This document shows, in pieces, positions 55,752 to 64,000 of a stretch of DNA of 64,000 bases (positions are counted from its first letter, which is position 1; every line of letters begins with the position of its first letter). The notes below the pieces were generated by a model. It did not search any database. It was given only the letters and a program-made list of their open reading frames with translations, and was not told where the DNA came from. The position numbers were made by a program, and so were the translations under genes. This DNA is from Lycorma delicatula (taxonomy: Eukaryota > Arthropoda > Insecta > Hemiptera > Fulgoridae), in assembly GCF_047948215.1 (NCBI RefSeq), contig NC_134456.1, forward strand, positions 82,414,515 to 82,478,514. The letters run 5' to 3'.

Positions 55752-56214
55752 TATAAATTAAATTTCCAATTACCAACAATTTAAATTGTGTAAATCCTAG
55801 TACTTTCGAAGATGTTACTCGATCTTCAGGGATTTTCAGAGATGTTAATTTAAATTCAAATCAGTAATCGTTTTTAAAATTAAACTGTTATGTTTATAAT
55901 AGTCGGTCGTCCGGAATAAAATGAATTTATACGTCAGTAAGACGGTAACGTCATGTTTGTAAGATGTTTGCGACTATTATATAGATCAGGTAATAGTCTA
56001 TAAATATATATCATAGTTTACATATATAATAATCTATAGTAGATATAGATAATCTGACTATTATAAACATAACAGTTTCATTTTAAATACAATTATTGAT
56101 TTGAATTTAAATTAAATCCCTGAAAGTCCCTGTTACGGAGTAACAATTCCGACAGTACTAGAATTTACACTTTTTAAATTGTTGGTAAATGGAAATTTAA
56201 TTTTACATTTGCAA
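55752..56214. mobile_element. MITE-like element with ~155-bp inverted repeats
   Basis: Left arm 55,752-55,906 and right arm 56,054-56,214 are inverted copies. Examples: 'ttaccaacaattta' left against 'taaattgttggtaa' right, 'ttaatttaaattcaaatca' against 'tgatttgaatttaaattaa', and 'ctgttatgtttataatag' against 'ctattataaacataacag'. The ~145-bp centre has no coding capacity. Size and structure fit a foldback MITE. A target duplication was not established. Confidence 0.8.
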
Positions 56215-56745
56215 TAAATGATTTACTTGTTATTCGAATAAACGATATATTTATACTTATATTCTTCGTAAAATGTTCCGTTTTTGGTCATTAAGTAATA
56301 AAACGAACTTAAATTAATGATTAAGTACTGTATGTATGAAAAAACATGCAATTATTTTCACTAACCATTAATAATTGTAGTTTTATGAACAATATCCGTC
56401 GTTAACCAGATACATGAAAATAAACTATCCTTTGATCAGGTTGATGGAAAATAATTTTAAAAGAAATTTTTTTTATATTTAGGTAGCCTAACTGTATTTC
56501 ATTATAATCTTATTGAGGAGAACGAGAAGTTATCGTATACATTCCAACGAAATTTCATTAAAAGCAAATGTCGATTTTTTTCTTGTTTCAGCACAAAATC
56601 ATGTATAATATTTGAACGGTATATTTATATTATTTTAAATGCGTAGTATTACTCAATGGCATAAATTTACGCTTTTTTTTTAATAAGCATCAAAATGACT
56701 CGTTTAATTTAAGTCTGTCAATAAAAAAAAACATTATTATTAATT
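56215..56745. other. AT-rich spacer, no gene seen
   Basis: Nothing recognised. Confidence 0.5.
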
Positions 56746-57932
56746 TACCGTCTAGAAAGCACTATAGCTCTAGAAGGGAAAATATTGTAATCGATCCAAT
56801 TTGGGCATATGTGGTTTTCACCGGATCTTGACGTTTTGACACCTAAGAAATTCAAAAAACCGGATGGAAATTTTCCGGATGTTAATGTTGGTATGTACGT
56901 GTGTGTTTGGTGTTGGCCTCTAAATCACCTTATATTTCCAGAACTGCTGGATCAATTTTGACCATATTTGGTCAGATTACTTCTATATGTTGAGCATTAT
57001 GTTATTAAATTTTCGACTTTAAAGATCAAGGGGGTGAGGCTGTAGAGTAAGGTCACCCTCAAGATCTCAAGATTTCTCCTAATAAAATCATATTTTTCTT
57101 AAGCACATTTGTTAACAAATAACAATTTTTTCAAAAGAAATTTTGCAAAATCGATACCCCCACCCCAAAAAAAAATTTGTTGTAGTCTTCTGCTACGTTG
57201 TGATGTCACAGGTGAGCGGAAGAATTTAATAAATTAATAATAATTAAAGTGTAACAAAATAACTCTCCCTGCCTGGGTCTCGAATTAGATAGCCCGGTTG
57301 ACTCGGTAAAGCCTCACGGCTATACCAGTCTGCCGACCGTACAAGCAAAATTCGTTCTATGTAAGTTGTGAATTTACATTAGTTTAGTTAGAGGTGACCG
57401 TTGCCGCTAGTACCGCCACAACCGCGCGAATTAAATACGGGCGCGCGCGCTTTGGTTAGAATCATTGAGTTACGAAAAAATATTATATTTAAATAAAATT
57501 ATAAATGTTTTAAATTAAGTTGTGTGTGTAAGCTGTGCATCAGAAACAACCCGGCTAAAGCCATATCAAACCACCGGGTTGGTCTAGTGGTGAACACGTC
57601 TTCCCAAATCAGCTGATTTGGAAGTCGAAAGTTCCAGCATTCAAGTCATAGTAAAGACAGTTACTTTTATACCGATTTGAATACTAGATCGTGGATACCG
57701 GTGTTCTTTGGTGGTTGGGTTTCAATTAACCACACATCTTAGGAATGTTCGAACTGAGACTGTACAAGACTACATTTCATTTACACTCATACATATCATC
57801 CTCTGAAGTATTATCTGAACGGTAATTTCCGGAGGCTAAACAAGTTAAAAAAGAGGCTAAAGCCACGTCAACGTCACGCGCCTACAACCGCGTTCTGGGA
57901 AAGTCCGACGACTGCGTTGTCAGCTTTTTTTT
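56746..57932 (+). repeat. Composite repeat D, copy 3, with SINE insertion
   Basis: Collinear with the copies at 11.0 and 21.6 kb, including 'ttcaccggatcttgacgt' and 'gtagagtaaggtcaccctca'. The tRNA-like module lies at 57,262-57,345 (minus; 'gactggtatagccgtgagg', B-box region degraded to 'ctaattcgagaccc'). The 3' part is split by the S1 SINE at about 57,564-57,854. Confidence 0.7.
57564..57854 (+). mobile_element. tRNA-derived SINE (S1), complete
   Basis: 'ccaccgggttggtctagtgg', B-box region 'ttcaagtcatagtaaag' and the usual body and end. Target duplication ggctaaagcca at 57,553-57,563 and 57,855-57,865, within repeat D. Confidence 0.88.
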
Positions 57933-58688
57933 TTAATAATAAGATGCATTGTGTTATTCTATTCGCATTAATAAAAATTTTTATTCTTGATGAAAATTAT
58001 TATTAAAATAATAGTTCCAAACGTTAATATTACACTAATATTAAATTTTATTTATTTTATTCGCCCGTATATTTTCATTATTTCATACAGAATACCATAT
58101 TTTTTTAATCAATGTGTGGTAGTACTTCTGAAGCAGAATAGACGTTGAAATATGTGGATAAATTCTTTTATTTTTGAAACACCGACAGAATTGGCAGCAT
58201 TGTCGCTTTTCTTGGTAGATTTATCAAATGAAAACTGTTAAACATTTTCAATAAAACATTTATGGCGTTATTTTGATTTTAATCATAAAAGTTTTACGTT
58301 AAACCGGTATTCACGGACACGTTCCGAAGAAATTTGAAATTATTGACAATTTTCAAAAGCTTACAATGTTTACTCAACGTAGCTAAATCATACGTTACGA
58401 CAAATGAAATTAATTAACAGATTACTGACTTTTAAATTGGAAAAAGGAATCATCAGCTTTAATAATACGAAATTATCAATTAGACAAAAATGTTTCAGTC
58501 AGTTTTAAGTCTTGCCCAATGACCGAGTAACTTCGGGATAGCTCTTATGCTTCTTATAAATCATCAATACATTAGATCATTGATTCTCAGACATTTTCGC
58601 CCACCGCCCACATTGAAAATCAAATATTTTCTAGTGCCCCAAAATATTCTAAACTTACCATCTGTTAAAAATAATAGTTGCAATTGTT

Positions 58689-58771
58689 GTTTTTAAGATG
58701 GGCTCTTAAAAACAGCAACTGCAGTTATTTGCAGTTGCTGCAATTATGCTGCGATTATTTAATCGTAGCAT
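58689..58771. repeat. Three tandem hairpins
   Basis: Hairpin 1: gtttttaaga (58,689-58,698) with tcttaaaaac (58,704-58,713), perfect. Hairpin 2 starts on the next base: agcaactgca (58,714-58,723) with tgcagttgct (58,730-58,739), perfect. Hairpin 3: atgctgcgatta (58,746-58,757) with taatcgtagcat (58,760-58,771), one mismatch. Loops are 5, 6 and 2 nt. Confidence 0.85.
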
Positions 58772-58885
58772 ATCCTATTTCTGAGTTGAAACTACATTTT
58801 AAATGAAAGCAATTAAAACGCATATTTAATAATATTTGGAAGTATTTTTATTAAAATTGCTTTCAAAAAAATTACAATCTGTAAT

Positions 58886-58950
58886 GATTGAGACTGTAAC
58901 AAGATATTGGGTTAAGCTGAGAGTGGATTATGCATGTTGCAGTCTCAATC
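58886..58950. repeat. Inverted repeat, 11-bp arms
   Basis: gattgagactg (58,886-58,896) pairs with cagtctcaatc (58,940-58,950). A second pairing, 'aattgcttt' (about 58,855) with 'aaaggcaatt' (58,954-58,963), encloses it and makes a longer interrupted stem. Confidence 0.75.
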
Positions 58951-60736
58951 TTTAAAGGCAATTAAATTCAATACCTCGGCACAAAATGAGCAGAAGCCCT
59001 AAACTGCAACGCTACATCAAAAACCTCACAATTTTTCATTAAAACTAAATCAAAACCCTTTAATTTCCATATTTATTTGTATCGACACGTTGCTTAGATC
59101 GGGAGATATGCAGCATTAAAGATAAAATTAGCCTTTAAATTGGAATATTTCGATTCAAAAATAAACTTAAGGAGACATACAAAAAAAGAAATTAAAGCTA
59201 AAGTTTTAAACTTATAAAAGATTTTAATGCAAGATTGAAAAAGATTCGTTTCCTCCATGCGCTCGATCAAACACTAAGAAAAATTTAAAAATTTTTAAAA
59301 CTTTTTTCTCCCCGATTGTTTTTTTAATTTGATGGTTTTTGAAATTTGAAGTATACTATCAAAAAGTAGATTATTCAGGCGTTAATTTTGTTTTATTCGT
59401 CTCTCTAAGCCTCTTGGTTGCAAAGTTAAAGTAGTTTGAATACATTTTTTATCTAAAATATAGGTGTCCCTTTAATTTTTTTTAGTAGCTAATTAACTAA
59501 TTTAATTTAATTTGAAATTGTTTGTAGTTAATTAATATTTAATTTTTTGTACTATTTAATTTTAGTTTAAGATATCAGGAAAACACCATTTTTGGTTATT
59601 TACTTATTTGATAAAATGTTTGCTTTATTAACATATGATTGTTTATATCTGAATTTTTCAAAATTAAAATTTCTTCCAAAATTGTTTATCATTTAATAAA
59701 TAATCATATTACGAGAAGATCCTTACTAAATAAAAATATTTTAATTCTATTATAAATTGGTTAAGAAAGCTGTTAACCTTCAAAATAGTAATTTAAATTA
59801 TGTTTCTTCTTATACATAATTTTGAAAAATAAAATACTTAAAACATCAAATATTTTTCTTTTTCATTTATCTTCTAATAAGGAATGAGAAAATATTATTT
59901 GTTTTGAATATAAATATAAATTTTAAAGAGAAAACAAGTAAACGATGATAAATTTATTTTTATAAATTTGAAGGTCGTGACACAAACAGTGACATATGTA
60001 TAAATTATGATAATCATTAATAAAACAAATAATTTGATTATTAGCGTGAAATTGTTTACACCGTTAATTTATGTATGAATTAAACACACACCGATGCTTT
60101 CCAATTAGACTATTATAAAAAAAAAGTGAGAGTACATTGCCGGGTTATGCCTGTTATGAATTATTAAAGAGACTGTCACGCCACGTGCTCTAAAACGAGA
60201 AAAAAAATTATTCTACGGGCCAAGCCTTTAAAACGTTTCTATGTAGCCCAAACTGAATAGTATATTCCTCCGTTAATATGGTCTCTATAAACCTGCAAGT
60301 TTTACGTATTCAATAATTATTAATAATTTTCCTTCATTAAAACAGCCCGATGAGTCTTATCGTAGTGCAACATTTTCTACTGTATATAATGTAAACGCAA
60401 TAATTTTTGAAGTTAGAAAGCTGGAAATTAGCATAGTTTTATGGAATGATATGCAAAAGCACAGAATCGCAATAAAATATATGTTCTGTCTCCACACAGA
60501 ACTATTACTTAACAGTACATTCATGTATACTGTTGATCGTATACTAGAATAGAAAATAATTTTATGGTGTTTTTGTATCCGTTATTACCAATTTACTATT
60601 GCTACTATTACTACTGTTCTACAAATCACAATAATAAGACATGAGAAATAAATATATTAAATTTATATCTTTTATATTTATTTTTTTATATTATACTATT
60701 AATAATAATTATAATTGTATGTATATATTTATAATA

Positions 60737-61826
60737 ACGAGAAATGTTTTACTTAATAATATTATCTTTCTTAATCTCTTGGGTTAACCAATCAACTATA
60801 TAAACTTTTAAGTAAAATTCACCATGTTTCACTGAGAATTCTCTAAGTTTCCTCAGGTGACAATACACATTCATACACCGATTATACAGAATTCTCTTGC
60901 ATACTAAGAAATTACCTGATCTACTCATCCTAGATAACAATCCTAATAAAAATAATAAGAGTTAGAATTATGTTGCATTACTATGTGTCGCAGGTTTGTC
61001 TGAAAAGACTAAAAAAATTGCTACAAAAGGATTTCACAATATCCCATAAAAACTACAAATCTGAATAGTATGTTTTCTAAATTAAAATAGCCGATAGAAA
61101 AAAATCAACAAGCCAACGTAGTACACAGCATTCCGCGTAAAGATTGTAAGGATTTTCAAATTGAACAAACATATCAATACCTTAAAAAAAGAATATAAGC
61201 CCATAAATATAGAAAAAAAGAAGTGACAATGCTCACAAAACATGCAGTAGAACATAAACACTCGTTTTATTTCAACAGCACCAAAATATTAGACAAAGAA
61301 CAAAATACAAATAAAAGGACCACTCTAGAAATGATATACATCAAGAAAAATACGAACGCTATCAATAATAGAAAGGCATAGCCGGGATTAAGCAACCAAT
61401 ATGATAATTTATTTTTTTTTAAATCATATATTTAAATTATAACTTTAGTTTTAAGGAAAATAATGTTTAATGGTTGTTATTTTTGAGAAAAATATGTGCA
61501 TTGTAAGGTATCAATACACAGGAAATAGCGGTCAAGTTATATAAAGATATATATATATATATAATTATCTAAAGATAAAATGAGTCAAGGTTGAGTAGGT
61601 TGATCTATTGTAATAAGGGTGGGGACAAAATATTGTTGTCTAGGATAGGTAGATCAGGTAATCTCTTGGTATGCAAAAGAATTATATTTGATGTGTATGT
61701 GAATGTGTTTGTCACCTGAGGAAGCTTAGATAATTCTAAGTGAAACGTGAATTTAATTAATAAGTTTGTATAGTTGATTGATTAACCCAAGAGATTAATA
61801 AAGATAATATTTTTAATTAAAATATA
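60737..61826 (+). mobile_element. Penelope-like element remnant with inverted terminal copies
   Basis: A GIY-YIG-type coding remnant (61,091-61,402) is enclosed by inverted copies of one ~200-bp sequence at 60,737-60,955 and 61,635-61,826. Shared blocks include 'tagatcaggtaat', 'cacctgaggaa', 'ttaacccaagagatta' and 'agataatatt'. 'cctgaggaagcttag' followed by 'gtgaaacgtg' has the wording usual in Penelope pseudo-LTRs, which often occur with one copy inverted. The reverse-transcriptase part is absent. Confidence 0.78.
61091..61402 (+). pseudogene. Penelope-like GIY-YIG endonuclease C-terminus
   Basis: One frame reads ANVVHSIPRKDCKDFQIEQT, YQYLKKRI, stop, AHKYRKKEVTMLTKHAVEHK, HSFYFNSTKILDKEQNTNKR, TTLEMIYIKKNTNAIN, stop, GLSNQY. 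This corresponds to the GIY-YIG endonuclease that nicks target DNA for Penelope-like elements. VVHSIPRKDC stands where families show VYxIPCxxC, and QIEQT where YIGxT is expected, so the first tyrosine and the GIY/YIG core are mutated. Two stops, at the codons after KKRI and RKA, confirm a dead copy. Confidence 0.8.
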
Positions 61827-62004
61827 TCTTGTTACTGTATTTAATTCTATCCAATCAAGAGAAAAATAGACATAAATAAATTACGTTTAAGTTAATATTT
61901 CATTTATATATATATTATTTTCCCACTTAATTTAGATCCCAAGAATTGTAGTATGGTTTAAGTTTACCGAAGTCGCAGAAATTAGTATAAAACTACTTAC
62001 AGAG

Positions 62005-62660
62005 ACCTGCGATAGGCACGTCCTCCGCAGCTAGACCTCCGGGCGGAATGCCCTGGCGGGCGGCGTCTCGGAATGGAATTATTAGGTGTCCAAATTTGAT
62101 TATCTTTAGTAAGTTAAATTAGAAATTTATCTCTAACTCTAGAAATTGATACAAACGAATCGGAATTTTCCGCTAGTGATCAGTACATTTCCGTGACTAT
62201 TTATTGGTTATAATTCATTATTTTATGAAGAAAAACAATGTCATAAATAAAAAAATAAATTATTAATATATATTTCACATATATATCGATATATAATAAT
62301 ATAACAAGTATACACCTGACCACCACGTGGATTTTAATGCTAGATCGTGGATACCGGCGTTCATTAGTGGTTGGGTTTCAATTAACCACATGTCTCAGGA
62401 ACGGTCAACCTGAGAATGTACAAGATTACACTTCATTTACATTCATACATATCATCCTCTGAAGTAATATCTAACGGTAGTTCTGGAGGTTAAACAAAAA
62501 AAGAAAGAAAGACCTGACCACGAAAAGACATGTACTAACAAATCGGGATTTTCGGCTAGTGATCGGTACATTCCGATAGTAACTAAAGGACACACAACAC
62601 AAACACAGACCCACATACAAATGGCCTTTAGTAGGGTAGATTCTTTCACCAACCAACGAA
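62005..62660 (+). repeat. Repeat C, copy 2, with SINE insertion
   Basis: 'tccgcagctagacctccggg', 'ctggcgggcggcgtctc' (62,052-62,068), 'ttattaggtgtccaaa', 'ttttccgctagtgatc' and 'acacagacccacatac' match 28.2-29.4 kb. The 5'-truncated SINE at 62,324-62,511 interrupts it. Confidence 0.6.
62324..62511 (+). mobile_element. 5'-truncated SINE (S1)
   Basis: Lacks the tRNA head. It starts in the body ('gctagatcgtggataccggc') and runs to the normal end ('ggaggttaaacaaaaaaag'). Target duplication acctgaccac at 62,314-62,323 and 62,512-62,521. Confidence 0.8.
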
Positions 62661-63244
62661 CTTCTGTTTATATGAACTTTTTTCTTTGTTTTCACCACTG
62701 AAGTTTTATCTTTATTTTCAAACTTTCACGTCCTGAATGTTTGTTACATTCTTCGTGAATCATTTTGTTTATATATTTTATGTTTTATTCAATTGGAAAA
62801 ACTCCAATTTTTTATTCCCTTTCAGAATAAAAAAAAATTTAATCACGTAATTCCAGTATCATACTGGGTGATCAGTAAGTAAAAACATTAATTTTGTGAG
62901 TATTAAATAACTAATATAAATTATTAATGAATTTCAAAAAAAAAACTATTTTTTCAGCTGAAACATTAATTGTTTTAATATAAAAAATATTTCAACGTTT
63001 TACTTACTAGATTATATTACATTGACGATTGCTATTGTAACGCAACTTCACCTGTCGTCATTATTATTGTTTTATAACCATTCACTGATTTTTTTTTTAA
63101 CGTAGTTAATTATTATTCAGAGTTGAATAGAATGAAACGGTGGAGAAAAAAATTATCAAGAAAGAAACTGAAGAAAAAAGTGGAAAAGATTTCGAATGGC
63201 AAATTTTTTCGTCACAAGAAATTGTTATAGGTGTTTAGTGAATT
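62661..63244. other. AT-rich spacer, no gene seen
   Basis: Nothing recognised. Confidence 0.5.
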
Positions 63245-64000
63245 GTTAATAGTGTTTAATTTTTTGACGTGAATTCACACCGAAATATACGGGGGTACCT
63301 GAACAGAAATTTGTGGTGTAACGAAAAGGTCTATATCGTCCTGCCTTAATAACTCCCTAACTATTAGAGACGTAAATGCGGTGTCATTTTACAATTTACA
63401 TGGTCAGCTCGCCGATACGACTTTGAGTTTGCGTCACTGGCGAGCGGGTTGGCGGGAAGAGAACACAGCGAAGATCGGCCAAAACTGGCGCTCTCGCTCA
63501 TTTCCATTCAGTGTAGCTCACGACTTAGACGTGATAGCGTGGTAATTCGTGTGTTTCTGTGTAGAGTTTGTCGAGATAGATCGATTTAAGCAATAATAGA
63601 TATATTTTGGACAATATTTATGTGTAAAAAATTGAAGTAAACGTATAACAATGTATAAAAATTCAATATGTCAGCCTCAGCCCGCGCAAAAGTCAGCCGG
63701 AAATATAAATTACGCATATCGTTGGAAACGGGAGGTTATGAGCAACGGACAGGTACCCCAATGTCAGGTGCCGAGCGAGCGAGACTATTTCGGGAGGGTC
63801 GCAAAGCTGGCACGGCGCGCTCAGTGAACGACGCCGACGGCGCGAGCACCTCTACCTCTGTTTATTACGCCTTATATCTCTTACTTCTCATATCGCAGAC
63901 CGATGTTGAAGATATTGTCGTCCAATATTAGTCGAAATAAATATTATGTAGCATTTAGTGTTTGTTTTATGTTAAAATTAATTTTAGTATACAGTCAATA
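63245..64000 (+). repeat. Repeat G, copy 2 (5' region plus ORF)
   Basis: Inverted relative to 12.60-13.20 kb. About 420 bases of conserved upstream sequence ('tatatcgtcctgccttaata', 'tttccattcagtgtagctca', 'gtgtgtttctgtgt') precede the ORF at 63,668-63,931. The block may continue beyond the window. Confidence 0.7.
63668..63931 (+). CDS. Short ORF of repeat G, 87 codons
   Basis: Not recognised as a known family. The N-terminal half is basic and GC-rich in codons (MSASARAKVSRKYKLRISLE, then MSGAERARLFREGRKAG); 'AERxRxxRE' wording is seen near the N-termini of several transposon proteins, which is only a hint. The C-terminal third is hydrophobic (YYALYLLLL) and may be out of frame or intronic. 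The copy at 12.6-12.8 kb preserves MSASA.AK..RKYKL.ISL, then loses the frame, so selection on the first ~20 residues is possible but not shown. It could be the first exon of a larger mobile element. Confidence 0.4.
   Translation: MSASARAKVSRKYKLRISLETGGYEQRTGTPMSGAERARLFREGRKAGTARSVNDADGASTSTSVYYALYLLLLISQTDVEDIVVQY

Larger units (their letters stand above)
57933..60735. other. Longest apparently unique stretch; hairpins near 58.7-58.95 kb
   Basis: AT-rich with no gene, transposon protein or repeat shared with the rest of the window. The exceptions are four closely spaced inverted repeats between 58,689 and 58,950, listed separately. Confidence 0.5.

Noticed and set aside
62452..62698. Two overlapping minus-strand frames with hydrophobic segments
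   Set aside because: They read across a SINE end and repeat C in antisense; neither frame is kept in the other repeat C copy.

Overview
The window is strongly AT-rich eukaryotic DNA made up almost entirely of dead and dying transposable elements. The mix suggests an arthropod, most likely an insect: an R1-clade LINE, an RTE/CR1-like LINE present in four pieces, Jockey/I-type RNase H fragments, a DD34D mariner, DDE_3-type transposase remnants, a Penelope-like element, several tRNA-derived SINE families, Helitron-like non-autonomous repeats and a MITE with long inverted repeats. A hemipteran is my guess from general feel; nothing in the window proves the order. I found no host gene with convincing exons, no rRNA, no intact tRNA and no CRISPR array.

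Layout. 1-283: 3' UTR of a LINE (family X) seen again at 50.57-50.70 and 51.53-52.20 kb. 2.46-3.82 kb: Helitron-like repeat A, interrupted by a SINE. 4.04-8.96 kb: an RTE/CR1-like LINE on the minus strand, split by a 3.06-kb R1-clade LINE with an exact 14-bp target duplication. 9.4 kb: SINE. 11.0-11.9, 21.6-22.5, 34.8-35.1, 48.0-48.3 and 56.7-57.9 kb: copies of composite repeat D, which carries an internal tRNA-like module. 12.6-13.2 and 63.2-64.0 kb: inverted copies of repeat G, which carries a short ORF. 13.92-15.23 kb: a complete but inactivated mariner. 15.34-20.21 kb: a pair of inverted arms, the left one containing a ubiquitin-specific-protease (C19) pseudogene fragment. 17.53-17.95 kb: a 417-bp 5'-truncated R1-like tail. 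18.5-19.1 kb: LINE RNase H fragment. 23.6-24.8, 45.7-46.1 and 49.6-50.5 kb: further RTE/CR1-like pieces. 39.3-41.3 kb: R1-like and Jockey/I-like C-termini. 42.4-43.75 kb: Helitron-like repeat with two SINE insertions. 46.57-47.27 kb: another R1-like 3' end. 50.9-52.6 kb: two inverted transposase fragments around a family X LINE end. 55.75-56.21 kb: MITE. 58.7-58.95 kb: a cluster of hairpins. 60.74-61.83 kb: Penelope-like remnant.

Functional picture. Nothing here works together as a host pathway; the story is nested parasitism. LINEs supplied the retrotransposition machinery, SINEs used it (one SINE copy carries a tail matching the LINE 3' end at 40.6 kb), and the insertions nest in a readable order. 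The longest coding region is the 857-codon R1-clade ORF (5803-8376, minus), which keeps its reverse-transcriptase catalytic residues. The observations I would check first are the C19 protease fragment inside a mobile-looking inverted repeat, the conserved 3'-terminal hairpin shared by three R1-like tails, and the hairpin cluster near 58.7 kb.
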